Positions 1 through 12,100 of a stretch of 64,000 nt of DNA are shown here, in pieces. Both the position numbers and the translations under genes were made by a program. Source of the stretch: Straminergon stramineum (taxonomy: Eukaryota; Streptophyta; Bryopsida; Hypnales; Calliergonaceae); contig OY987269.1 of NCBI GenBank assembly GCA_963920665.1, positions 18,106,501 to 18,170,500 of the forward strand, read 5' to 3'. The notes beneath the pieces were generated by a model that saw only the letters and a program-made list of their open reading frames with translations, made no database searches and had not been told where the DNA came from. How positions within the stretch are numbered: the stretch's first letter is position 1; every line of letters starts with the position of its first letter.

Positions 1-1
1 T

Positions 2-157
2 TGTCTTAACACACATAATGAAGCAGTGAAAGCCTTACGTTTTCCGCCAGATGCTCATAAAAAGGAACTGGAGAGTGCTGAAAAACGCCGTGAGCGTCAG
101 CAGCAAGAGCAGGAACTTGCAAAGCATATTGCTGAAGAGGATGATGATGAATTTTAG
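2..157 (+). CDS. 3' end of an unidentified gene (C-terminal 51 codons)
   Basis: Reading from base 2, 51 sense codons run to a TAG at 155-157. The peptide is highly charged: a short segment with [10 protein letters not shown] is followed by an Arg/Gln/Glu-rich, probably helical stretch and ends in the acidic tail EEDDDEF. The strongly biased, stop-free composition and the change to AT-rich sequence straight after the stop suggest a real last exon cut by the window edge. I do not recognise the family. It could instead be a chance frame, since only about 150 bases are visible. Confidence 0.45.
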   Translation, partial: CLNTHNEAVKALRFPPDAHKKELESAEKRRERQQQEQELAKHIAEEDDDEF

Positions 158-700
158 ATAGCTTCTTGGTTCTTCATAATCGAGCAAATTTCCTTGAACA
201 CTTTCAAGCTCTTCAATTTTGTTGTCCATGCTTGGAAACTCCTCTTGTAAAGCTTCCAATCGAGATAGAATTATCATCGTCATAATAGCTCTTAGACTTA
301 GGGATATTATGTCCTTACTTTTAACATGAGCGATGTAAATGAAATTTGGAAGACTGTTTACAGATATTGAAACTGCCTTGTGGAAAGAATTGCTTTTTCT
401 TGTTTATTTTATCTCTCTTGAAACTGAATGATTGAATTATATTCATGTGATCATTTTGTCCTGATTGTTTAATTGTTTTACGAAGTGGACACCAAGACCT
501 CATGGCTTTTCTTATTGGATGGCTTGTTCCTCTGCAGAAGTCCTTGCAATGGGGAGGTTATGAGAGCACGCTTGTGGAAGTACTCGCTGAATGACGTGCA
601 GATGGAGCTGTTGAGCTTTGTTGTGTATCAGGATAAATCAGGTCGCTTGTATGTTTGCGTTGGGATTAATTTATCTGGTGTATATGACCAAGTTGACATT
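158..700. other. 3' flank of the truncated gene
   Basis: This stretch has moderate composition next to the stop at 157, so part of it is probably the 3' untranslated region. Short open frames occur on both strands but none resembles a known protein. Confidence 0.3.
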
Positions 701-930
701 TTAACCCTTATACGCCGACACGGACTTTTGGTGTCCGATGGATGACAAGGAATTCTCTTGTGTAGGACAGAAGTGCAACTATTCATCCTTGGAATTAGGG
801 GTGGAAAGGGAAGATCTTCTACAGTAGTTTGACCTCCAATGGATATTTTGGGTTTTGTTAAAGTAGATGATGTCACATGGTTCCAAAAGCCATGATTTCC
901 ATGGTCATCAGTCCATCATTTAAGGGTTAA
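701..930 (+). mobile_element. 230-bp TTAA-flanked MITE, copy 1
   Basis: The element begins TTAACCCTTA (701-710) and ends TAAGGGTTAA (921-930). It therefore has either a TTAA target duplication with CCCTTA inverted ends or a 10-bp terminal inverted repeat. Its interior, including a 'gatgacaa(g/a)gaat' block, a 'gtaggaca' block, 'ttcatcctt' and 'gtagatgatgt', recurs in the same order at 53763-53996 and in reverse complement at 6207-6432. It has no coding capacity. The termini resemble those of piggyBac-like non-autonomous elements; assignment to that superfamily is inference. Confidence 0.75.
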
Positions 931-2664
931 TAGTATTAAAACAAAGTATCAGCTTTATCCCCTAACATTCTATAGTAATTTGAGACCCTACTTTGCTTCA
1001 AAGTACTCACACCTAAAGCAAGATTATGATATTCATCTCTTTGTATTCTTAAATGAATTCAATTGTAGGATCCTTTAATTATCTTGTTCAAGTACATCCT
1101 TTAAAAATTGTAGATTGAATCTCTCCACTAAATGCAAGATTGATGTATCTAATCTTCAAAATGTAGGTATTTTGAAGCCCTTCAAAAAAGGTAAAGTTTT
1201 CTCTTTCAACATAAATATCAGTCCTACAATTGCTACAGTTTAGCCAATATGTTGCAAAATGGTTGAGAATACATGAGAAAAATATTTAACCAAAAAAACA
1301 TTTATATTCTTATTTTTAAAAATTATAAAGTTCAAGGTACTATTTGATGAAAGGAAAAACTAATTTGCTAATAAGTTTGACAAGAGTCTAAAAATTGTCA
1401 ATCCCAATGGTGGGAGTGTTCTAGTAAAGAATGTGTTTTTACTTAAAAATTTTAAGAACTATGTACCATAAACATTTCATTTATTTTTTAGCCTTCATTG
1501 TCTATAAAATAAAACTCATAACTTTCATCTAATAAGTCAAAATTGAATTGTTGAAAGATTCTTGTGTTGGTATCAATCTATCCAATCCAATCTAACTTAT
1601 TTATTTGTTTTTGGAAAATATCTTTGGTTGTCCATTTTTATATTGAAATCAAAAAAATTGTAACTTTTGCAATACTTATTAGAATGACATACAACAAAAC
1701 TCCATATTTAGATTATGATGAGTAGAGCTATTCTAAGAGTTTTATACAAGAATTCCAAAATACAAAGTCAACAATGCCTATTGGGGTTCTAAAAAAGCCC
1801 TAAGTACGGCTTCTTAGGCCTTCAAGATTCAATTATAATATTGAAAAAAAAAATTCTTAAAAACTTAAAAACATGCATTTTGACAATTGATATAAATCTA
1901 GAAGATAAAATCATAATAGGCACAATCTATATAAAATCATACATCTCCAAAAGCCCTTCTATTATTGTAAAATTAGTGTCCCAACAATTTTTATTTATTT
2001 TTAACAATTGAGGTAGAAGATTCTATGAGCATCCTCTTAAAGGCTAATTTAGCTTTTTAGAGAGCTTCCTCACCTTGAAACATTGTTCAATACATTTTCC
2101 TTGAAAGATAAATGGAAGGGCAACACCTAATCCAATTTTAATTATATTTTTGAGATCTTTGTAGAATAGGTTATAAATTTTGAATGAAGAATCACACAAT
2201 GCTCTAAAAGAGCCCAGTCTGTGACATGCTTGTTGTTACATTGAAGAATGCAATTGGTGCATTAAAGAATTTCATACACACCCTTCTGATAGAAAATATT
2301 TTTTAGAGCTTGAATTGTTTTGAGGACCTACTTCAATTTAAGACATTGTGAGAGCACACAATTTGTATCACCTACAAAATTAGTATTATTATAATATTTA
2401 CTTCGGATGGAAATTAGTACAATGTAGTAGTATTCAACCTTCACTAACTTCAAATAGAGTGACATTAATAAATTATTGATGCACCAATTGGATAAATCAA
2501 TGTAGAGGACAAAACTTTCAAATTAAGTAGTTTGACAACTAGTTCCTTGTTCAATTTCCTACTCATATTTGCAAGATTATAGGTAGAAGCTCTCTTAGTG
2601 CATCCTCTCTTAATGCATATGTGCAATAAGAGAGTTCCAGAGAGTAGGTGGGCCTACGTGACAA
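931..2664. other. AT-rich intergenic DNA
   Basis: Long A/T runs and dense stops in all frames. I see no gene, RNA gene or clear repeat structure here. Confidence 0.6.
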
Positions 2665-3330
2665 GAAATAAGCTAAGTTAATAAGGAGGGCAAAGCTTGA
2701 CAAGGAATGCTTGTTTGTTTTTGTAAGTTAAGGGGTAGTCATGACTTCTTCACTACGCTCCCATTCTTCACAAAATCAAGACGTGGTGATTTAGGGTTGG
2801 CTTGCAGCAAGCTCTTGGTGGAAAAATATACTTCTGCAGCGAAATTTTCTCAACGTTCATTATTCTCCTTTGGATCAAAGAATAGGCATGCAGAGGAATT
2901 CGTGAACTAAGTATGTTCTTTGACCATCATCACCTACCCCCAACAACCTGACACCTACGATACTTGTGTATTTTTAGTCGGAGGTGAACTCATTCTTCGT
3001 AAAAGTCCTCCATGTGACACAAAAAGGATGTCACACCTTCACCCAAAAGTGCTAAGCATTAGCTCCTATTTTTTCTCATTACTATTGCATTCTTCAAAGA
3101 ACTTTGAGTTGATGAAGCCGTGACTACCCCTAATACTTGACAAGGATATAACATGACATAAACACCCATCTAGAAGTTGAGACACCTAGATGAAATATGT
3201 GATCAATAAATGAAAAATCCGTAATCACCAAATATGCGGATTTCACTCGTCAGGGCTGAGATTATGGGAGATAATCCGCCTGCCTTTTTTGAACGGGACA
3301 TTTCCTGGCAGGGGCTTACACACAGGAATG
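2665..3330 (+). repeat. Dispersed repeat, copy 1, interrupted by a MITE
   Basis: Two blocks flank the inserted MITE at 2732-3130. The left block (about 2665-2731) matches about 39706-39760 and shares 'gaggcaaag' and 'ggaatgctt' type sequence. The right block (3131-3330) matches about 39766-39935 and shares 'taaacaccca', 'atgaaatatgtgat', 'tatgcggat', 'gagattatggga' and 'gacatttc'. The copy at 39.7 kb lacks the insert, so it shows the uninterrupted form. The nature of the parent repeat is unknown. Confidence 0.6.
2732..3130 (+). mobile_element. PIF/Harbinger-like (Tourist-type) MITE, copy 1
   Basis: The 399-bp element starts GGGGTAGTCATGACTTC (2732) and ends in the near inverted complement GAAGCCGTGACTACCCC (3114-3130). 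It is flanked on both sides by TAA (2729-2731 and 3131-3133). A 3-bp TAA/TTA target duplication with GGGG termini is the signature of the PIF/Harbinger superfamily. The interior matches 57233-57638 in order ('cccattcttc', 'gatttagggttggcttgcaa', 'ttcattattctcct', 'agaggtgaact'). There is no transposase, so it is non-autonomous. Confidence 0.8.
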
Positions 3331-4570
3331 AAATTGTTCCACACAAAATCGTAGAAATACCTCACATCTTTTCAATTGTAGACCACACAGTCGCTTTACA
3401 TATTCACCGAACATTGGTCAAGCCAGCAACATTTCCAAGAGCTTAAGATGAGACCTGAGAGACTATTTTTCAGCTGTGCTGCACAAAATGAGACGGGAAT
3501 CACACGGATCCATACTTGGAAAGAATCAAATTGCATGAGTCAATAACCAAAGGCAAAACAAGAAAATTGGCCAAATCCATATCCTGTCGTTACTCATATC
3601 AAGAAAAATTCACCGGCTAAATCCAATAACGGAGATCCCAGAGATTGGCAAACATTTAAAGCCTCTTACCAAGTTCCTCTCAAGAATAAGGAAAACTCAA
3701 TTAATGACTACGCTAATGCTGTTAACAAATAACTAAGTTTCCTTTGGCCAGTCATTTGTGATGCAATGCCTTCTCAGAAACTAGGCGCAGAATCATTCAA
3801 CATATCCCCTAAACGAGACATGCTCAAGGTCATTCAATTACAGGTAGTAAGTACACTGAGTGTTTGAAGCTAAGACGATACTTGTTTAGAAGCAGTCAAA
3901 CTGGGAGAATTCGGTACTACTGCTCTTACATATTTGCATCAAACATATGGCCAATGGCATCCACTGAAGCACCAACCAGCTCCACTTCTGATTCACTACA
4001 GTGATCAATTTCTCCATAATTCCCAATAATTCCCCATATCATGCAGATGCGTGAGCACACCATCATACACACTGAAACAAAATGACGCTAGATAAATGAT
4101 GCACAGAATAGTAGACAAAATCTCTCGCAAAAAGATCTCTTGGCAATAAAGATACACAATTGATAGCCGTCTGCACGCGGCAAATTCAGCTCTCATGAAA
4201 ATGATTTCAGAGTCCAACGGCATCGGATTCAGGGCGGCAAGAACTCTATCACCACTGAAAAGCAGAGTATCAGGACAGACCCCGCAATAAAAGTTGCCCA
4301 ACGAGCTGGAAGGTCTCTCCCGTGGGAAAATTCACCATTGCTAATTCCAAAGGACACGGAGGTCTAATTCCATCAGCAAAGTGATGTGGTTCAAAGACCA
4401 ATCTGGAGAGGGTGGAGTTGTGGCATTTGCCTACCCTATTGAGTCATCTATATCTTCGTAGTTTGGGCATATTCTAAAACTTATGCAACCTTGATACTAC
4501 AATAGATGCAAATCATATTGGAGAGGTTTGAATGTGTGTATCTGTGTGCTAACCTGCGCGAAATAATCAT
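3331..4570. other. 3' flank and probable 3' UTR of the DEAD-box helicase gene
   Basis: Composition is balanced, like the genic islands, and the block directly follows the helicase stop at 4571 on the minus strand. Some of it is likely 3' untranslated sequence. No frame here resembles a protein family I know. Confidence 0.35.
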
Positions 4571-5926
4571 CTACCGGGATTTCTTAAATTGCTTTTTGGG
4601 CCTGGTACCACCTTTCTCTGGCCGTCCGGGGCCCCGGTTGTTGTCATTACCCTCGTCGTCACCATGTCCCCTCCTCTTGCCCTTCTTGTTGGAATCCTTC
4701 TCCCGCATGTGCATGGTGGCCAGCCTCTGGGCCTCGCTGACTTGCTCCAACATCAACAACACCTCCTCCTGCTGGTGTGGAAATTCGTCCAATTTCTTGC
4801 CGATCAGCTCTTCAATCTTCTGATAAAGCTCGACATCATACTGACATACCATTGAAACAGCTCGCCCTGACCTCCCTGCCCTAGCTGTTCTGCCCACTCT
4901 GTGAATATAGTCTTTGGAATTCGTTGGAATATCATAGTTAATAACCAGATTAACAGACGGTATGTCAAGCCCTCGACTCGCCACGTCCGTGCATATCAAG
5001 ATGTTGCAATCGCCAGCTTTGAATTTCGCCAGAGCCCCCAACCTTTTAGGTTGACTCATCTGGCCACTAATAGGAATCGCAACAAACCCTAAATTGCGCA
5101 GCACTAAAGCAAGCTTCCGAGTGGCTTCGCACGTTCGTGTGAACACCATCGCCGTGTTGCCCGCGAGCTCGTTCAACAGGTACACCAGGTAACAATCTTT
5201 GAATTTCGCAGGGATGAAAAGATACTCCTGCTTTAAGCTGTCTACCGTCGAGTACTTGGTCGAAACCTCGATTTTCACAGGATTCTTCAGACATGCTCTC
5301 TGAAGCTTGGCTACTTTGGTGGTCATAGTGGCCGAAAACAAGTACGTGCGACGCTCCTTAGGGATCACTTTCAGGATTTCGTCAATCTCCTGCTCGAAAT
5401 CCATGTTCAGAAGACGGTCGGCCTCATCAAGCACCAAGTACTTTATGGTGCGCAAACTGAAACCCTTGGTATTCGTCAAATGGTCCACTAACCTGCCCGG
5501 CGTGCCGACCACAACGTGCGGCCGCTTCGCCAGCGCCACCGACTGCGCCATCATGTCGATGCCGCCGACTAGCACAGCGCACTTCAGCCCAATCCCCGAC
5601 CCCAAAGCCTCGAACTGCTCCGCGATCTGAATCGCAAGCTCCCGTGTGGGGGACAAGACACAGGCGAAAAGCGGTTGTGGATTGTCCAGCAACGCCTGAA
5701 GAATCGGCAGCGCGAATGTGGCCGTCTTGCCCGAACCCGTCTGCGCAAGACCGATGATATCGTGCCCTTGAAGCGCCACCGGCACGGCCTCCACTTGAAT
5801 TGCCGTGGGCGACTTCCAGCCCAACGCGTCGCAAGCCTCCGCGAGCTGCTCGCACACGCCTAAGCTACGGAACGATGGCGCCTTCTTCGTCTCGTCATCC
5901 TCCGAAACCTTTGCAGACGAACCCAT
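4571..5926 (-). CDS. RH10: DEAD-box ATP-dependent RNA helicase, DDX47/RRP3 type (Arabidopsis RH10 group)
   Basis: A single uninterrupted frame of 451 codons. All superfamily 2 helicase motifs are present, numbered from the chosen Met: Q motif 19-44, Walker A AQTGSGKT 61-68, PTRELA 93-98, TPGR 142-145, DEAD 167-170, SAT 198-200, TDVASRGLD 313-321, [11 protein letters not shown] 342-352. A basic Gly/Lys/Arg-rich tail follows, typical of nucleolar helicases. The family (yeast Rrp3, human DDX47) is an RNA-dependent ATPase for 18S rRNA processing in the nucleolus. The frame stays open 14 codons further to a GTG, but the first ATG is at 5924-5926 and starts [12 protein letters not shown], so I place the start there. 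It has no introns, and a telo-box lies about 85 bp upstream. The helicase call is certain; the RRP3 subgroup rests on overall resemblance, such as SFRSLGV and the motif V/VI context. Confidence 0.93.
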   Translation of the reverse strand: MGSSAKVSEDDETKKAPSFRSLGVCEQLAEACDALGWKSPTAIQVEAVPVALQGHDIIGLAQTGSGKTATFALPILQALLDNPQPLFACVLSPTRELAIQIAEQFEALGSGIGLKCAVLVGGIDMMAQSVALAKRPHVVVGTPGRLVDHLTNTKGFSLRTIKYLVLDEADRLLNMDFEQEIDEILKVIPKERRTYLFSATMTTKVAKLQRACLKNPVKIEVSTKYSTVDSLKQEYLFIPAKFKDCYLVYLLNELAGNTAMVFTRTCEATRKLALVLRNLGFVAIPISGQMSQPKRLGALAKFKAGDCNILICTDVASRGLDIPSVNLVINYDIPTNSKDYIHRVGRTARAGRSGRAVSMVCQYDVELYQKIEELIGKKLDEFPHQQEEVLLMLEQVSEAQRLATMHMREKDSNKKGKRRGHGDDEGNDNNRGPGRPEKGGTRPKKQFKKSR

Positions 5927-6008
5927 AGCAATGCCGATGGCTGCAAAAATAATCCGCGCAGCTGCCACAAGAATAACAAAAACAACAACAATCCGACCTG
6001 TAAACCTG

Positions 6009-6017
6009 AAACCCTAA
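6009..6017 (+). promoter_or_regulatory. Telo-box (AAACCCTAA) upstream of the helicase
   Basis: AAACCCTAA lies 83-91 bp upstream of the helicase ATG and is followed by two degenerate repeats (aaaaccctg, aaccctcg) up to about 6040. In plants the telo-box is a known promoter or leader element of ribosome-biogenesis and translation genes, which suits an rRNA-processing helicase. The sequence is seen directly; its function is inferred. Confidence 0.5.
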
Positions 6018-6206
6018 ACTCTCTAAAACCCTGAACCCTCGAGCCTCAACCAGGGGTCAGTGTTCCTATGAGAAGGTGTCTTGTTCGAACTTCGAAGGGG
6101 TTTTTCACATTCCATAATATCACCCACCCCGACTTCTGTAACATCTCTTCCTCTAATATCACATCCTCTGTTCTCTCAAAATAAGGCGCTGTGTGTTGAT
6201 GAAGCC

Positions 6207-6432
6207 TTAACCCTTAAACGCCGGGCCATTGACTGTGGAAATCATCCCTTTTAGTATTGTGTGACATTGTCTACTTTAAAAAAACAAAAATACTCATTGA
6301 AGGTCAAACTACTATGCATGACCTTTCCTTTGCACAAAATTCTAAGGATGAATAATTGCACTTCTATTCTCCATAGGAAGATTCTTTATCATTCATCACA
6401 CAAAAAATGTCCTTGGCATTGTTTAAGGTTGA
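6207..6432 (-). mobile_element. TTAA-flanked MITE, copy 2 (reverse orientation)
   Basis: TTAACCCTTAAACG at 6207 corresponds to the reverse complement of the right end of the copy at 701-930. The interior ('ggaaatcatccc', 'gtctacttt', 'aaggatgaataattgcac', 'catcacac') is the reverse complement of the same element. The far end (TAAGG-TTGA near 6432) has lost a base of the terminus. It sits in the promoter-side flank of the helicase gene. Confidence 0.65.
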
Positions 6433-8159
6433 CAATGATTAGCTTTTGGAGCTAGACCTCTTTGAAATATTTTTCATTAAATTTTTTCTAATAAAAAAAC
6501 TTGGAACTTTAAAATTTGGAGCCCATTTACACTTTCTTTTTGAACTCTCAAAGAATTATTAATGAAGTATTGAAGTTGAAAATTTTAGGATAGATTTGGA
6601 ATTTATATTTTTTTAGCCTATTCTATTCTGAAGAGTTTAGCATTAAGGCTTAAATTCATTTAGTAAGATTGAAAGGTAGAAGAGCTGTAATTTTATAGCT
6701 TGTAAAAAGAATTTTTGCAAACAAGAATTAGTTTAGATTTGCCCAAAATAAACATTGGTTTATGTAATAATATCAATCACAAGGGACACCAATTTTGATA
6801 TGGAATAGTTTTTTATCCATTTGCACATTGCATAAGGATTCATTGGTTAGGATTTGGCAAGCACTCATGAAACTGCCAAAAAAGTAGCACTCTCTAAAGA
6901 TGGGATGTTAATTAAAATTCCTTCATTTTAAAAAATTTATAACCATAGGATCTTACTTTTTACTAAGATTGCCCATTTTTTTGACAATGAAGCTTTGTAG
7001 GGCTATCAAGCCCACAATTCAAATTTTGTTTACAAGGAAGATTCAGAGACTTTGAATTTGAGTAGAGCCTCAAGTTAGTTAGAACTATGCAAATTAATTT
7101 TCAAAGTAAAATGATGCACTCTTCTTGCCTGAATTAGGGCCCACGACAGAAAGCGCATTTTATAGTTTTCTAACCATTGGATCTAGAAAAAAAGTTGAAA
7201 TTTTCCAGAAGTTTGTTTCAAGTCCAATTTGTTTCTTTATAGGTTGATGTGATCCCTTTTGAAATAATTGCATTTTCTACAAAAATCCCCAGATTTATTG
7301 TCATGGATTATCACGGATTGTATTATTCTAATATTTCCAAGCTCTTCTACAACAAAGAATGTTGCTTAATATTAGCAATCTGAATTCTTAATCTAAAAAT
7401 ATCTAGTGTAAATAAGTGTGATTACAAATTATATAACTTATATTTATTAATAAGTGAAAATCTTAAATTTCTATGTAAATTTTCAAATGATAAGCATAGC
7501 TCCATGGTCATCAACCATAAAATTATCCATTTGGCCAAGTCAATATGTGGATTCCTCATTTCTAAAAGATAATGTAAGTCTTTCATCTTTTACCTTTTGT
7601 CCTCCATGTCCTTATTAGTTCAAGTGGGGTAGTAAATTTATGTTTAGTGGTACACTAGCCAATTTATTTGATAAATGCACCCAAAACTAATTTACCAAAG
7701 TTATAGTATTTTGTACTAGAATGGGTGCAAATATTATTGTACTGTACTAATTTAGACAAAGTGTACATCTTATAAGGACACAAATATTAGAGGTGATAGT
7801 GATAGTGATAGCCTAAGGTAGGAGGCTTGAAGGCTCAAAATCTGCTCAAGCATTTAGAATTGCCTCTATACTTAGCTTAATAATTGGACATGAGACGATC
7901 CTTAAGTTAACCACTAGCCATTGAATGGATTGAGAAAAAAAATATTTATTGCAAGAACCAATCATTGTCCTTGCTTTCCCCATTTCTCTTTACAAGTTGC
8001 AAGTGAACAATGTATGGTAGACCTAGGGTCATAAATAGGGGCCTATGACACAACTCATTTGCAAATTCATAACTAATTCAATAATTCTTTGTAAAATATG
8101 AGACCACTTGTGTTACATTCCACATCTATTTCTCTTTGTCTGATAAATGAACTGAAAAT
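6433..8159. other. AT-rich intergenic DNA
   Basis: Low-complexity AT-rich sequence between the helicase promoter and the RIC1 3' flank. I see no supportable gene or structured repeat. Confidence 0.6.
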
Positions 8160-9148
8160 ATTCGCATTGAAGGAAATACATGAAAAATGCGGACCAGCGA
8201 TTAGATGAGCGGCCCTTAATAAGATAAATCAGTGCAGTGAAGTTGTGAAAAGCTGTCATTATTTCATTCAGAATCCACGTCATACATCATGTTTTCCAAG
8301 CCCTATCGTCTTGGAAAGTAAAAGCACTGTCCAATTTCGAAGGATATTCACCCCCTGAACGCTAGCAGAATGAGATCAATGGCAAACCTTGTGCCTTGCT
8401 ATAAATCAATTCTTCCACAAACTGCAGGTGCTTGGGATAAAATCGGTCTAAGCTCCATGCTAAGAATTTCTGCTTGAAAAGCTTGGGCACGCACAGCAAT
8501 TTGCTGACATAAAATGAATACCACAAAAAAAATGATGACTTTGGTTTCAAATTTTTGCCCAGTCACGGATATACAACTGGGCAATGAACAATCTGTATCA
8601 AGACCAAATCTTGGCTGAGATCGTAGAAAAACACAATTTGCGTACAGGAATATGACGGCAAATGAAGGATGACCACCCGCCGAAGCTTTAAGCAGTGGAC
8701 GCCAGTAATTTTCTTGTCAAAAGATCCCAATACTTGCCTATTGCAAATCCGACCGCCATAATACCTGCAGATGAGACTCAGAAAAACCTTGCTGAGGCGA
8801 CTTCGGAGTTTCAAAGAAGCCAACAAATTACTTTATGTATACAGAGATAACATAGAAAAGGCAATGAAATTCTCGTAGCATGATAGAAACGGGGATCATT
8901 CAGTCCTATTTTCTAAGTCTGGAGAGAATCTAGTCACTTGATACATAAATGATAGTCAACGAAGTCAGTATGCAGTTCAGCCCAAGTAATTCTTTATTTC
9001 CATCCACATGGACGATAGATAAAACCAGTCTTTTCATACGAAAAGATGAAACCAAGGATTTAACAAAGTGGCAACGGTAACTACACAACCGCTGCGGATT
9101 TACGTGTAAAAGAATGTCAAAGTGATATTTGATAGTGTGCTTACAATG
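8160..9148. other. 3' flank / probable 3' UTR of RIC1
   Basis: Composition changes from AT-rich to balanced at about 8160 and stays so up to the RIC1 stop at 9149. This fits a transcribed 3' untranslated region of up to about 1 kb on the minus strand. Short frames here do not match the RIC1 family or any other I know. Confidence 0.4.
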
Positions 9149-12100
9149 TTATAAATTTAAGGTCGACATTTTATGCTCAAGGGCAGCAAGAAGTTCCTTG
9201 TACTCCTCCGCAAACAATGGTGAACCCTGCAAGGCAAGCACAGAGCAGAAGTTTACGTACTTCAGAAGGTGAACTTAAAACCCACCAAATCTCAGTCATT
9301 AATGAGAATTATGTAGAAAAAACTATACAGCACAATATGTAATAGACAAGTATTTATACCCGTCCATATATTACCTGCAAAGTGTGACTGTAGGCTTGCC
9401 AAAGCCGGGAGTCTCCTTGAAACGTCTCAAAGAGAACCTGCAGAGATTGCTCAAGATGAAGGTGGCATGTAATATGAAAAGCCATTCAAAACTCTGGGAC
9501 AAATGATGTGCATTCTGCGAGGGCATAAAAGTCCGGGAACAGCTTCACTTAACATCACTACTGCTCAAGATTGTAGAAAATCCTCCAATCCAAGTCAAAT
9601 ATGCAATTAAACCTACCTCTACTCGTCGAAGAAGAGTGGCAAGAACCACTATCCATTCCTGGAAGCCAACGGTGCACATATGTGTCAATAAAAATTCTGC
9701 ACCTAGTTGACCCTCCGATTCATCCAGATTCAGCTGCAATCAAAAAATTATGTGTCAGAAAAGCGCAGGCAATAGGACAATCAATCCCTAGGATAATTGT
9801 TAACGAAAAAATGTTCTCAGATAGAAAAATGGCTCCGGAATTCCTTTGATCAGATTGTTACTCACATATTCGAATTAAAGCACCCAACCACAATTCAATA
9901 AACCTCAACTACTTCACAGCAGTTGTAACTACACGAGCAAAATCTAAGAACCTGAAAAGTTTTCAGGAAAAATCGATCTTTCAGATAGGTTCAAACACCT
10001 ACCTTTTGGCCAACGACTAGTAATGCAGAGGCGAAGTCGTCCAAACGAGCTGCTTTGCCCCGTTCTGTATACAAAAAGGCCTAAGCACCAAGCACACAGG
10101 AGTAGATTCAGGAGTGCATAATATCAAATCCATTTCCTACTCTGTTTAAACCCGGAGTATCTACCCCTATGCAGCTGCTCTCGATGGGTGGCATGTTTAG
10201 AGTATCTACCTCAACCCCCGAACCATGAGTGGCACCTTCCAATGGTGCATTGTGCGTTCTACAGTGATTTTATGGTAGCCATAAAACTTGGAGTTTAATG
10301 TTCCCAGTTGTTTACAATGTTCCCAAGCAAAACATATGAATTAGTTAATAGTAGATCATAACTAAAATAACACGAGAAATATAAAAAAAGCTTTACATAC
10401 AGTGAAGTCAAAGTGGGTGGCTTTAACAAATGCGACCAGATCCCGCAGCTCCAATTTTCTCATCAAGAAACTGGCATGCTCTTCGAGGGTTCTCTTCACA
10501 ACAGCAAAGTTTTGCTCTTTTACAACCCACGGTGTACTGCCAAAATGTCCAGCCAATAAAGATGAAAAGGCATTTCAAGTAAGAGAAGTCAATCGTAACC
10601 TGTGCAACATATATGAAGTCGACCATGGAGACCACTAAGAGGGAAAAAGTTACAATTTTGTTCACATTAAGACATCATACCTAATAGTCAACCCAAATAA
10701 GGATGAAATAAGTCCATCGCCGTATCGTGAAACCTCTTTCTCTTGTGCCTCATCCTCCCTACCACATCGAAGCAAAAAACGCACCTGAAATTTCAACAAG
10801 ACAACACCACTATGTAAAGATGCAGAAGTTAAGATGTCGGATACTGCAAAGTTATAAAAGAAAAGAATATCTCGACTCTCAGATTTCTGATGACAGCATA
10901 TGCACATCAGGTAATTCAATTCCAGGCTCCTAGAACTCACCAATTCACCAACCAACTCATACATAGAGACCTCAAGTGTAGCCTGCCACATTATCAATGC
11001 CGCACCAAAGCAGAGTTAGGCAATTCTTCATCTGAAGACAAAATAGACAAGAACAGGATAACTCATAACATCTCCAAAACAAGTAAAAAAACCCAGGGAA
11101 TGTTAGTTTCTATAGTTTAACAAAAATCGAAGCTTGAAACTTAGAAGATGCCAAGTTAAAGTAAGATCGATAAAATTGACTTACTTTAAGTAATCGAATG
11201 GCGCTATGCTGACTTATTGTCGGACCTTCCAGCTTTTCTATCACCTGATCCATCACAGGCCAACGGAGCAAATCAATCGTAACGAACTTACCAAGGGCTG
11301 TACGGACGTAAGGAGCTTGAGAACAGGAAACCATGCAAATTGATAGCATCAAAACCTTTACACAATGAAAGACTTCCTACTCCTTGATAAATGTTTCGAC
11401 TTTCTCACAACCACTTATGTTGGAACCCAAGATACTGACCAGTATGTAGCATGTGGCTGTCCGATATAAACCCTTCTCCAAGCACTCCTCGAATAGTCTG
11501 CGAGTAAATCGCTGTACAAGTCAACGAAGTTTCTTGAAAAGTAAACCTACTTGTCATTCCATTCCTCATCAGCGCTATGTTTGTAAAGGACCTTTCATGC
11601 TACGACTAACAGAGTTGTTCAACACTGAAATAATTCTCTTAACTACAGCCTCCACCAGTTTCTATTCCCGGATTGAAGAACGACGATTTAATATGTCAAA
11701 ACATGGATACAACAATCAAGAAGCCCTGAGTCTGCAAAAAGGCATCTTTGAACAATTCTGTTAGGACTTTAAAAGAACTGACTTTTGTACTTCTACCGGA
11801 GTCATCGACCAGACTATGAGCAACAATTACTATTACCATAGCAGCACACCAGGCACCTTCCAGTGTACATTATGGAAATCTGTAATTACGCACTGATGTC
11901 TGCAGATTATTCCCTACAACCACTCTCTGATTAACTATGCATATCCAGATAGTCTATGAACAAGTCAGAGACTTACCTGGTTGAATTACCAGCAACAGCA
12001 AATAGCTCAGGCCAATGCCGGCTGTCAGTCTTACGTGCCACGCTCACCAATACATCCAGGTACTCATGAAAGTTATGTATTAAGTTGCAGACTTGTTGCA

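Noticed and set aside
5307..5630. Plus-strand frame over the helicase
   Set aside because: It is an antisense shadow of the DEAD-box coding sequence.
5927..5968. A 14-residue N-terminal extension of the helicase
   Set aside because: It would need a GTG start at 5968. The first ATG is at 5926 and gives a normal helicase N-terminus.
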